From assembly GCA_020628145.1 (NCBI GenBank), contig JAHDFN010000015.1, forward strand, positions 1 to 35,359: a stretch of DNA of 35,359 nucleotides, written 5' to 3'. Every line of letters starts with the position of its first letter. Positions within the stretch are counted from its first letter, which is position 1. The position numbers and the translations under genes are program-made. A model generated the notes under the pieces. The model was not told where the DNA came from and ran no database searches. It saw only the letters and a list, made by a program, of their open reading frames with translations. Source of the stretch: Saprospiraceae bacterium. Lineage in GTDB: Bacteria > Bacteroidota > Bacteroidia > Chitinophagales > Saprospiraceae. Positions 18,318 through 29,100 of this stretch are shown piece by piece.

Positions 18318-21300
18318 TCAATTGACTTTCATAAAGCGTTCTGAAACAGATTGGTCATCATTCTTTATGGTGATAATATAATAGCCTTCTTCCAAATCTT
18401 TCACATCTATGGACTGCTGGTTCAATCCTGTATCATATGTCTTTTCAAATTCCCTTACGGTTTTACCCAAGAGATTGGTCAAGGTAAATCGGACATCGCC
18501 CTTATTCCCTTCTCCAATAGCAAAAGTCATATATATATCCTTATCCGTGGGATTAGGGTATATGTCATAAATAGATAACTCTTCCGATTGGAATTCACGA
18601 GCGGAAGTATTGGTGAAATATCTCAGATTGGAGAATGGTCCATAGGAAACCTCACAGAACGAACGTACTTTGTATTCATATGTCATTCCGGGAGTCAGGT
18701 TATTCAACACCCTGAAATTCTGGCCTACATCCCACGTAACGAGAGAAGTATAGTCATTCGAAGAACCGGCCTGCCTGTATTGTATCTGATATTTATCCGC
18801 ATAGGTATAATGTTGCCATTCAATTCTAACCTTGTTGTTACTCAACTGCGTGGTTACGAAATTGACCGGTGCCTTACAAAGCACTGTTCTGAATTTATCT
18901 ATCACACTCAAATCCGACCATGCACCATTAGCACATTGGGTACGGATTCTATAATCATACAGTTTATTCTGGGTCAATCCATTGACAGTAGCAATAGGAT
19001 TCGTTACCGTTTTATAAGTCCATTCAGTTGTCAATGTCCTTCGGTATCTCACTTGGTATTTCAATGCTCCGGGTACGGGGTCCCAAGTAATAACTACTTT
19101 ATTCGGGTCAACTCCTAAATCCACGACTATATTATCCGGATAAGAACAATTACAGGGTTCACATGCAATTCCTCCGCAATCGATACCTTCTTCATCAAAA
19201 TTCTGAACACCATCTGTACAATCATTGACAATTTCAGCATTCAGATAGTTAACGGATTTACAAATGATATCGTTTCTTATGGCAGCATCCGTAACGGTTT
19301 CCAAAGGAAATCCGAAATTGACCACACCGAATCCGTTAGGATCATTAAATGCTACTGCCGCACCATCTCCTGTACCACCGGCATAGTCCATTACAATGGC
19401 AGAACCACCGGCAGCTCCCAGCCTATCCGGATATTGGGCATCAAAAGTATTCGTTCCATCATCAAAAGCTCCTGAGACACCATCGAATAGAGAACCGGCC
19501 ACCCCGGCAAAATCATAGCTATTGGAATCATCACCGTTGTAGGTCGCTTTCAAGTAATTATTATAAAAAGCCACGGAAGCATTGGATGAACCGGATCTTC
19601 CGATATCCCATCCGATTTCAGCTCCCGAAACGATAAGGTCTCCTCCCCCATTCAGGAAAGCCGTCATTAGGGCTTCTTCCGTTGCATCGAAAGTCCTGTC
19701 ATTGGTAGATTCTTCTCCAAAGAACCAATCAACCAATGCATAATCGATTAAAGTTACCGTTCCATTGATAACAGCATCATTGGTCGTCCCATCAAAATAA
19801 GCTCCACAACTTTCCAATGATTTGGCATGCTCTACCATATAGGTATAGGCATTCATTTTCTCCAAAAACCCTCTATATAGGCTCCCTAAGGCAGATGTTT
19901 CGTATTGGTACACCATCTGGGAACGTTGTAACCGGTCAAAACCATCTACGATTAATACATTTGGAGAACTGCCATCCATTGTTGCCCTAGCAGCTACCAC
20001 ACTTGTCGGGAAAGATTCCCCACCATCATTCGTAGCCGCTACTTTAAAATAATAAGTAGTTCCCGGATCAAGTCCTGTAACGGTATATGATGTTCCCGAA
20101 ACGGCAATTCCATCTGCAAACCCTTTTCCATGTGTACTCACATAGACTTGATATCCTGAAGCTGCATCCCCTAGTATTCCTCCGGTAGTTGGGGCATCCC
20201 AAGTCAGGGTAATTTCTCCCAGTGCCGAATTCTTAGCCGCCAAATGTGTTGGCGGTTCAGGTATCATAGTTGTGGAAACATTGGAATCGTAATGATTGAA
20301 AAATTTAACCAATCCCTTATAGACAGCCCGGGCTTCCAACTCCCTAAAATAGGGTGTCGTAATGGCTTCGGCATCACTAGGATTATCATGAAAACCCATT
20401 TCGAATAAAGCCCCCGGCATAGTTGTCAGGTTTCCTACTTCGCCGAAATATGCACACTTGTATCCCCTATTCAGCCAAGAGGGATCCCATCCTGTATGGA
20501 TATCATCCAACACTTGATCGTGGATATAGTTCCTCAAATAACCACTAGCATCTCCTCCGGCACTTCCATCACAGTTGGTCGGGTTTCCGGAATCACCGGT
20601 TCCCGAAGTTCCGGGTTCATAAATGAAAGATGATGTTCCTTGCCCTCCACAGCATGCATTGGTATGCCAGGAGACATAAACCGAATTCCAAGTATTGGTC
20701 GTCGGATCATTTTGTTCTTCTGCCGTTCCTTTTGACAATTCCCATTCTGCATATTTGGGTCGGATGGATACATCTCCATTACAAGTAGGATATCCCATAA
20801 ACGGAGCATAAAGTTGTGCGCCTTCCTCGAAGCGGTGATGACCGGAAGTTCCTACTCCGGACACATCACAATCTTCTTCACTACCCATTCCCCCACCAAA
20901 CCGTACCGCATCGGATATGATGGCTTGAGTAGCTGTTCCATCAGAAGTCAAATTGGATAATGTAACACTTCCTCCTGTTCCAGCATCAAAATAAAACTGA
21001 CCGATATAGTACCAGGTTTCTCCATGTACTTCTTGATTCACACTGACAGTTGTAGAGCCACCGGCATGATTTACCGTATAACGGGTATCTACACTTCTAT
21101 TCGAAGATTCCTTAAAATATACGGACACCCAATACCAACCTTCTTCGGGAATATTCGGAGTATAAGTCGCAGTGGCTGTTTCGGAAGATGTATTCGAATA
21201 TGCATATCTGTATGTTCCACCATTATAACCGGTACTTGTACTTGTAGTCCAACTACCGGTTTCCGTATATGTAGGGGTACCATCATCATTATCCACAACC

Positions 21301-22010
21301 ACTTCATTTGCGTTGAAATCCCTTTCACGAACCATGAATACATTAGCTCCTGCATTCCAGAGGTATTTCAATAAGTAATATCCTACGATTTCAATGGTTC
21401 CGAAATCCTCTACCATGTCATTGGTATTTCCCCTTTGGGTGGAATAATTGTTCAAGGATGTATAATAGATAAATCCATGTCCGGGACTTAACCATACCGT
21501 TTTCCCGGAAAGGGCACCTGTGGGTTGTGCCTGACCATAATGCGGAGCACTACCGAAACGATTGGCTTTTAAACTTTTTAGGTCTCCTTCCACTTCCGGG
21601 AAAGGATCATTGTTCCTCGGTTTAACATAAATAGGAGCCGGGGATTCATTCTGATCCAGAATAGTTAGGATGTCTTCATATTCAGCTTTTTCTTCATCCG
21701 ACTTGATTAATATTCTGACCTCTTCCATTCCATTTTCTTCTCCATAATTCTGTAAGGGCCTTACAAAATCTTCAAAGTCATGATCGTCTAATGAAAGGAT
21801 ATCCCTTTGAGGCATCTCTAAATAAACAGTAGCCACTGCCCCATCCATTTTTATTTTGACAATTTCGGCATTCCCCAATTTCGGGGCTGTATGACCAAAA
21901 GCAAAATGGGCATCATCAAATTTGAGTCTAAGGCCTTCTTCAAAAATGGATTGACCGAAAAGGCCATAAGATGTTATTAAAAACAAGATAAGTAAGAGGT
22001 AACGATTCAT
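18318..22010 (-). CDS. T9SS-secreted N-acetylmuramoyl-L-alanine amidase (Amidase_3) with fibronectin III domains
   Basis: This 1230-residue secreted zinc amidase should cut the bond between N-acetylmuramic acid and the peptide stem. After a signal peptide (1-19) and an N-terminal region (to about 165), the Amidase_3 fold has predicted zinc ligands H178 (LSPGHG), E207 (GTIEI) and H449 (SWHTNA) and catalytic E537 (LFEMGF). A segment at about 235-375 (GWYWVSVYFKESSN, YYIGQFYFDAG), like the golvesin/xanthan-lyase binding domain, is inserted between the second and third ligands. Next come a fibronectin III domain (about 590-675), a glutamine-amidotransferase-like or ThuA-like fold (about 690-945), a Cys-rich DGVQNFDEEGIDCGG motif, two more fibronectin III domains (about 985-1150) and a T9SS type A sorting domain. 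Database entries for such proteins may read 'xanthan lyase'. It has its own promoter and terminator. Confidence 0.88.
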   Translation of the reverse strand: MNRYLLLILFLITSYGLFGQSIFEEGLRLKFDDAHFAFGHTAPKLGNAEIVKIKMDGAVATVYLEMPQRDILSLDDHDFEDFVRPLQNYGEENGMEEVRILIKSDEEKAEYEDILTILDQNESPAPIYVKPRNNDPFPEVEGDLKSLKANRFGSAPHYGQAQPTGALSGKTVWLSPGHGFIYYTSLNNYSTQRGNTNDMVEDFGTIEIVGYYLLKYLWNAGANVFMVRERDFNANEVVVDNDDGTPTYTETGSWTTSTSTGYNGGTYRYAYSNTSSETATATYTPNIPEEGWYWVSVYFKESSNRSVDTRYTVNHAGGSTTVSVNQEVHGETWYYIGQFYFDAGTGGSVTLSNLTSDGTATQAIISDAVRFGGGMGSEEDCDVSGVGTSGHHRFEEGAQLYAPFMGYPTCNGDVSIRPKYAEWELSKGTAEEQNDPTTNTWNSVYVSWHTNACCGGQGTSSFIYEPGTSGTGDSGNPTNCDGSAGGDASGYLRNYIHDQVLDDIHTGWDPSWLNRGYKCAYFGEVGNLTTMPGALFEMGFHDNPSDAEAITTPYFRELEARAVYKGLVKFFNHYDSNVSTTMIPEPPTHLAAKNSALGEITLTWDAPTTGGILGDAASGYQVYVSTHGKGFADGIAVSGTSYTVTGLDPGTTYYFKVAATNDGGESFPTSVVAARATMDGSSPNVLIVDGFDRLQRSQMVYQYETSALGSLYRGFLEKMNAYTYMVEHAKSLESCGAYFDGTTNDAVINGTVTLIDYALVDWFFGEESTNDRTFDATEEALMTAFLNGGGDLIVSGAEIGWDIGRSGSSNASVAFYNNYLKATYNGDDSNSYDFAGVAGSLFDGVSGAFDDGTNTFDAQYPDRLGAAGGSAIVMDYAGGTGDGAAVAFNDPNGFGVVNFGFPLETVTDAAIRNDIICKSVNYLNAEIVNDCTDGVQNFDEEGIDCGGIACEPCNCSYPDNIVVDLGVDPNKVVITWDPVPGALKYQVRYRRTLTTEWTYKTVTNPIATVNGLTQNKLYDYRIRTQCANGAWSDLSVIDKFRTVLCKAPVNFVTTQLSNNKVRIEWQHYTYADKYQIQYRQAGSSNDYTSLVTWDVGQNFRVLNNLTPGMTYEYKVRSFCEVSYGPFSNLRYFTNTSAREFQSEELSIYDIYPNPTDKDIYMTFAIGEGNKGDVRFTLTNLLGKTVREFEKTYDTGLNQQSIDVKDLEEGYYIITIKNDDQSVSERFMKVN

Positions 22011-22078
22011 CAGTTATGTGTTAAATTCTAAAAATCCGGGTATTGTCAGAATAAATATTCGAAACAAGTACAGCCTTG

Positions 22079-22086
22079 CAAATATA
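22079..22086 (-). promoter_or_regulatory. -7 box of the amidase promoter
   Basis: On the minus strand this reads TATATTTG, a full match to the Bacteroidota consensus TAnnTTTG, about 70 nt upstream of the amidase ATG. A TTG at the proper -33 distance is not seen. Confidence 0.45.
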
Positions 22087-22128
22087 ATAATTACAAGAAT
22101 ATGTGTCATCACCTACACCAATAAAAAA

Positions 22129-22152
22129 AGTGGGACAGTCGTCTGCCCCACT
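22129..22152 (-). terminator. Rho-independent terminator of the giant adhesin gene
   Basis: A 9-bp stem (22129-22137 with 22144-22152, one G-U pair on the minus strand) with a 6-nt loop, followed by seven T residues on the minus strand. It lies 36 bp past the stop of the 22188-23141 frame, which supports that frame as the true end of the gene. Confidence 0.88.
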
Positions 22153-22187
22153 CATTAAAATAATAAGTTTATTAAAACTACACAATC

Positions 22188-23141
22188 TTAATCCTCGTCT
22201 ATAATCACGATTTTGAACCTTGCATTATTTCTTGCTCCATATGAAACATTTAGGAAATAAGTTCCTACAGACATCTTTCCGAAGTCCATTTCGATCATAT
22301 TATATCCTTCCTTCAGGTCATGAACCTCTTCGGCCACCAATCTGCCTAGAACATCCGTCAATTGGAATTTCACAGATTCCGCATCTCCGTCCAATTCCAC
22401 TTCAAAGCGAACATCTCCTTTGGTCGGGTTAGGGAAGATGAAGGCATCGCCCAAATCATTCAGGCATTTCGAATCCCTGTCCAAACGTACCGTTACCACA
22501 TCAGAATATTCGAAGGCTCCATCAAAGTCCACCTGTTTCAATCTATAATAATTGAATTCGTCCCTCAATCTTTCATCTATGAAATAATAGTGTTGTGCCT
22601 CGGCCGTCGTACCCGCACCGTCAACCTCTCCTATCTGCACATAATCGATTCCGTTGATACTCTTCTCGACAATGAAATAGTCATTGCCATCCTCGGTTGC
22701 AGTACCCCAATTCAATTGGGCTGAACAATCCTTTTCGAAACCTTCGAAATAGGACATCTCTACAGGTAGAGGCTCAGTCACGAAGCCTCCGTCAATATCC
22801 CTCTTCACGTCACCGAAGACCAAAGTAAAATCAGGTGTCCGTTGGGTATCATTGGAGATATCACTATCCAGTTTATCTGTAATATCCGTACTGGAATTGG
22901 CTTCATAAACCGTACTGGATACGAAGACCAGTCCGGCAACATTGGTTGTTTCATCAAAGACGATATAATAGTCTTCAGGATCCAATTCAAGGAATTCATA
23001 GAATCCGTTGATATTCGTAGTGGTCGTTCCTATCAACATATCATCCGACGTTCTATAGACATAAACCGTCACTCCTTCCAACAACAGCTCCGTCACCTCT
23101 TCCGTCCTTATCCTCATCATGCCACGCATATCCCTGTACAC
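22188..23141 (-). CDS. C-terminal fragment of the giant adhesin, with T9SS sorting domain
   Basis: This frame is 317 residues from its first Met, but only the part after about 23100 has sense. From LLLEGVTVYVYRTSDDML it completes the ninth SdrD-B-like domain begun in the 23053-33255 frame, then gives a stretch with YFEGFEKDCSAQLNWGTATEDGNDYFIVEKS and finally a T9SS type A sorting domain (FIFPNPTKGDV to RFKIVIIDED). It has no signal peptide and starts inside the upstream gene. The first about 12 residues (MYRDMRGMMRIR) are out-of-frame reading. It is best read as the tail of an about 3,690-residue protein. 22188-33255 is 11,068 nt, one more than a multiple of three. A terminator follows. Confidence 0.85.
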   Translation of the reverse strand: MYRDMRGMMRIRTEEVTELLLEGVTVYVYRTSDDMLIGTTTTNINGFYEFLELDPEDYYIVFDETTNVAGLVFVSSTVYEANSSTDITDKLDSDISNDTQRTPDFTLVFGDVKRDIDGGFVTEPLPVEMSYFEGFEKDCSAQLNWGTATEDGNDYFIVEKSINGIDYVQIGEVDGAGTTAEAQHYYFIDERLRDEFNYYRLKQVDFDGAFEYSDVVTVRLDRDSKCLNDLGDAFIFPNPTKGDVRFEVELDGDAESVKFQLTDVLGRLVAEEVHDLKEGYNMIEMDFGKMSVGTYFLNVSYGARNNARFKIVIIDED

Positions 23142-26100
23142 TCAGTTTAGCCAGACCCGCATCAACGTCTCTTGTATGATCACCATTTACGGTATATGAT
23201 GTTGTTGAGAACAAAGCCCTGTCGGGATCACTATCCGTCGGTTCCGTCGAACCTGTCGCATCCTGATAAGTCAGGACATAATCCGTAGGTAATGTGGAGA
23301 ATTCCACAGTATAATCATCAGCAGGTAATTGATCGAACAGGTAATACCCGTCTCCATCCGTTACAGCTATTCCGACAGGTTCGCTTGATGAGTTATAAAG
23401 GATGGCCGTTACACCCGGCACGCCCAATTCTCCGGCTTCCTGGGCTCCGTCCGTATTCAAGCTGTCATACCATACATAATTACCCAAGCTTCCCAACACC
23501 TTCGTGGAAACGCCACCATCCAAATCCAGATTCACATCACCGGCAACCAATGTCACCTGATCCGTCAATCCGGATTCATCCGCATCACTATCCAAATCAT
23601 CGGTAGTTGCATTCTGCGTAGTAAAGCAGACCCCTTCAGGTAATGTCCCGAATGTCACCGAATAATCTCCTGCCGGAAGATTCGGGAACAGATACATACC
23701 ATCCGCATCAGTAATTGTAGATGCTATCGGATTACCTCCCGCATCGTTCAATATCACTGTAACGCCCGGGATTCCCGATTCCGTCGGATCCTGTATTCCG
23801 TCACGGTTGTCATCCAACCAGACATAATCTCCTAACATGGCCACACTTCCGACTAATCCCGCATCCACATCCAAATCAGTGGATCCTCCTGTAATCTTTA
23901 TTAACGGCGTCACTCCTCTTACAGGATCGGCATCGCTACCCGTTGCATCACCGGTCGTCTGGCTTGTAAAGCCAAAACCGGTAGGTAAATTACCGAATAC
24001 GACATAATAGTCATCGTCCCTAAGATTCGGAAACAGGTATTTACCATTGTTATCCGTTGTTGTCGTGGCCAAATGGTTATCATTATCATTGTATAATTCA
24101 ACCATGACGCCTGGCACTCCCGGTTCTCCGGCTTCCTGAATACCGTTCGAATTCAAATCATACCATACATAATCTCCCAATGCACCAATGAGCGTAGGAT
24201 TATATACACCTGCATCAATGGTCAGATTATCTTCTCCTTCCATCAGGGATATGACACCCGTCATTCCTGTAACAGGATCAGGATCACTATCCAAACCATC
24301 ATCCGTTGTATTGTCCTGTGGACTGAATTGATAATTCGGATCATTCAAACAGGATAAATCGAATTCGACTACATAATCACCCGCATCCAAGCCTGTAAAG
24401 ATATATCCACCCAGTGAATTGGTCACCGTATTGGCCATCGCCGTCGATAGATCCGAAGCATCGTATAGAATAACCTTGACGCCTCCCATACCCGGTTCAT
24501 TAATATCTTGAATACCGTCATTATCCAAATCATTGAATACATAGTCTCCTATCGTAGCTGTCCCCGAAGGAGATTCTCCCGGATATATACCGGCATCGAC
24601 AGAAGTGTTATTTTCTCCGGCAGTCAATGTAATGGCGGGTGTTTCCCCGTTACCATTCGGGTCACTGTCCGTCGCATCACCTGTCGCATCAGGTGTCGTG
24701 AATACATAACCTGTTGGAAGGTTACAGAAGGTAATGCCATAGGTACCTGCTGCTAAATTGGGAAACAGATAATAACCTGTAGCATCCGTAGTCGTCGTGG
24801 AAATAATAGCACCTCCATTATCCGACAATTTCACCGTTACGCCACCTACTCCAACTTCCGAAGCATCCTGAATACCGTCTCCATTATCATCATACCATAC
24901 ATAATCTCCGATACTTCCCGTCCCGGAAGCGGCATTATAGATACCGGCATCCCAAGTCATATCCCTATCTCCATCAACCAATGTGATGGTAGCCGTCGTA
25001 TTCGTGCCGTTTGTACCATCGGCATCACTGTCTGCCGCATCGTTAGTCCCTGCATTAGCCGTTACAAGGGAATATCCCGTAGGGAACGAAGCCGCATCGA
25101 ATTCCACATAATAGGAACCAGCCGACAGGTTGTTGAATATATATATTCCATATGCATCAGTAGTAGTGCTGGCAGTCAATGCACCTCCTCCTGTATAAAG
25201 GCTAACTGTTACACCAGCAACCCCTACTTCTCCAGCATCCTGGATGCCGTTGTTATTATCGTACCAAACTCTGTTACCCAAACTGGCAGTTGTATTAGTT
25301 TGAACTACAATACCCGCATCCAAATCCAGATTCGTTTCTCCTGAGGAAAGTGTAACAGTTCCCGTTCTCCCGGTAGTAGCATCTGCATCACTACCATCCA
25401 CAGTCCCGGTAGTTTGGGTAGTGAACACATAACCGACAGGTAGTGTGAATCCTACTTCATAGGTTCCAGCATCCAAATTATCGAATAGATAATATCCTGA
25501 TTGAGATGTGATGGTTGCAGCCAAAATATTCCCGGAACCGTCATAAAGGGTAACGGTTATTCCGCTGATTCCTATTTCACCGACATCCTGAATGCCATTA
25601 TTATCTGCATCCAACCAAACGTAATCACCAATACTACCTGTAACCGGAGATTGATAAATCAAACCTGCATCCACATCAAGGTTATTCTCTCCACTTCCCA
25701 ATGTGATTATATCAGTGATACCTGTGGAAACATTGGGATCACTGTCTTCGTTATCCGAACTTGTGTCCATTCCTGTAAACACATAATTGGTCGGAGGAGT
25801 GAATCCAACCGTATAGTCTCCCGGAATCAGGTTATCGAACAGATAGTAACCGAAGGCATCGGTGGTAGTACTACCTATTACATTTCCTTCGTCATCATAT
25901 AATTGTACCGGCACACCGGAAACCCCTACTTCGGAGGGATCCTGGATGCCATCTTTGTCTTCATCTAACCAAACATAATCACCAATTGAGGCAGGTTCGA
26001 CTATGAAGACCCTTACTGAATCGATATTCGAACAGCCCGACACAGGATCCGTAACCGTCAGATAATAAGTCATATCCATTGTAGGAGTAGTTACGGGATT

Positions 26101-29100
26101 GGGGATGTTATCCGCAGAAAGGGATGTTACCGGAGACCATTCATAGGTATGGACTCCATTGTTGAACGGCATACCTAACCCTGCACTTTCTCCTAAGAAT
26201 ACATACTGATCATCTCCAGCTTCAGCTATAGGAGCGGGGGTAACATAAACGGTAACCGTATCATATGATGTACATATTACCCCATCTACCGTACTTGAAA
26301 AAATAACTCCATATGTAGTTGTAGAAGAAGGTGTTGCTATAGGATTCTGGGTGTACCTGTTATCCAATGTACCATCCTGAAACCACCTTACATCTATTCC
26401 GGGAGCCAAGTAAGCCGGTCCTATCTGGACACTTTCTCCTTGACAAATATATTTTGGCTCGCCGGCATCTCCTGTTGCATTATTTATTTTAATATTGATT
26501 TCATCTACATTGTTACAACCTGTAACTGGATCGGTAACCGTTACCACATAATTCCTGTTAGAAGGAGTCCATGTCAAAGGATCTGCTATATATCTATCGG
26601 ACAATGCATAACTTGTATTCCAAGCATAATTCAGTCCTGCAATCGGAGCCGAACCTATCTGTACCGTATCTCCTTTGCAGAGTACGATATCGTCTCCCGC
26701 ATCTGCAATAGGAGCGACATCAGAAGTAACTGTTACAGTAACCTCATCCATCCCCATACATCCTGTTTGTGTGTTGGTAACCACTAAGGTATATGTAGTA
26801 GTTTCTGTAGGAGCCGCATAAGGTCTGTAGTTGACTCCATAAGTGCCACTCGGTAGAATGGTTTCTGAGGGAAACCACTCCACAATATAATTCGAAGAGG
26901 CATAATAGCTTGTACTTAATTGCACGGTTCCTCCTTCACAAACTGTCTTATCCACTCCTGCATTAACAGTTTGTGATGCCAGTTCAACATTGACAAAATC
27001 CATATTGGTACAACCTGTTGAAGGATCATAAACCTCCACAGTATAAAGTGTCGAGGAGGTGGGACTTGCTAAAGGTTGTGCAATATTCGGATCATCTAAG
27101 CTTTCAGATGGAGACCATAAATAAGTTAGTCCCATTATTTCCGGAGTCCCAATGGTTACACCTGCCGTCCCTGAACAAAAGGTCAAGTCATCTCCTGCAT
27201 CGGCAATCGGAGCCGGAGTAGATACGACATTAACAAAGACGGTGTCTTTTGCTTTGCATCCTGTTGCCAAATCAGTAACAGTCAACACTAGCATTTCATT
27301 TCCATTTGAAACCAAAATCGGTTCTGCCGATGTAGGGTTTATCAGATTGGTTTTAGGAGACCAAGAATAAGTATAATTCGTTATGGCAGGAGATCCTACC
27401 TGAACAGTAGCTCCCTGGCAAACAGTGACATCCGGCCCGGCATCTATGCTAGGATTTTCAACATTAACCGTTATGGATTCTGTTCTGACACAACCTGTTC
27501 CGTTATTTGTTGCTGTTAAGGTATATGTTGTCGTCACTGAAGGATTTGCCGTAGGCTGTGCAATATTCGGGTCATCCAAACCTGTGGAAGGACTCCAAGA
27601 ATAAGTATAGTTCGTAATGGCAGGAGTTCCTATCTGAACTTCTCCGTCCTTACAAACCGTAAATTCCAATCCTCCCAAATCAATTTCGGCATCAGGTGTA
27701 ACCGTCACTTCATCAGTAGCGGAGCATCCTGTTGCCGGGTCTGTTACAACAAGTGTATAAGTCGTCGTCACCCCTACACTAACCACCGGCTGTGCAACAG
27801 TCGTACTACTCAAGCCCGTAGAAGGAGTCCATTTATATTCCAAACCGGCAATGGCCGCAGTACCTATGGTCGGATAAGGAGCATTACAAAGTGTCACATC
27901 CGGGCCGGCATCTGCAGTTGGAGGTGTCAGAATATTGATATTTATCGTATCTTTTGCCGTACAACCTGCCAAGTCATTCGTAACTGTTAAGATGTACTCC
28001 TGATTGACGGTAGTAGAAGTAGTCGGTCGAGCAATGTTGGGATCATCCAAGTCTGTAGCAGGCGTCCATAAATAAGTGTGGCCAGGTAAGGAGGTACTTC
28101 CTAATGTGAAAGTAGAACCTAAACAAACATCCTTATCCAAACCTGCATTAGCCGTAGGTATAGGATGAACCGTCACCTTTACAGAATCCAAACCTACTGC
28201 CCCTGTCGCCGTGTCCGTCCAAGTAACATAGTAAGTCGTCGTTTCCGTTGGGGAAGCCGTAGGTACGGCCAAAGTAGGATCATCCAAACCTGTTGTAGGC
28301 GTCCAACTTGCAGCATATGTTCCCGAAGGAGTTCCAATCGTAGTACTTTGTCCTTCACAAATTTCCTTATCTTCACCCCCATCCGGCATAGGGCAAGCTG
28401 CCCCGGGATCTACCGTAACGACAACTTCATCTATTCCGGTGCATCCATACAATCCGGCTCTCTGTACATACAATGTATATGTCGTAGTAGCCGAAGGACT
28501 TGCGATAGGATTCGCTATATTAGGATTACTCAGGCCATCTACCGGCTGCCAAGAATAGGTAAAACCATACATTGTGCTATCTATCCCTCCTATCGGGATA
28601 CCGAATTCAGGACCACAAATCGTAATATCATCCCCTGCATCAGCCATAGGTGGATTACCTTCGATAAACTCAATGGTATCCCTTGCTTCGCAATTGGTCA
28701 AGGTATCTATGGCTAACAGGTAGAATGTATTGGGCGTATAAATCGTCAATGAAGGTTGGGAGGATGTCGAGTCGGACAAACCAATACTCGGACTCCAATC
28801 ATAAATATGATGATCAACCGGAGGTGCTCCCAGTACTACGAATGCTCCTTCACAGAATTGGCCGTCAGGACCGGCATCTGCCACAGGAGATTGTACTTGA
28901 ACATAAGCGGTATCTCTATCCGAACAACCCGTAGCATCTACGGTAACTTCAACATAGTATTCGGTCGTTGAGGAAGGACTTACGTATGGGTTTGCCTCGT
29001 CCCTATCTTCTTCGGCTAAACCTTCTGCTTCTTCCCATTCGTAGAAATGTCCGGGATAAGGAATTCCTCCAATCGGAACTGTCATTCCCGGACAGATAAT

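Noticed and set aside
18588-19118. 176-residue plus-strand open frame
   Set aside because: It is antisense to the fibronectin domains of the amidase gene and has no recognisable motif.
28165-28716. 183-residue plus-strand open frame rich in Arg and Ser
   Set aside because: It is a mirror of the PKD-like repeats of the giant adhesin; repeat codon patterns create long open frames on the other strand.
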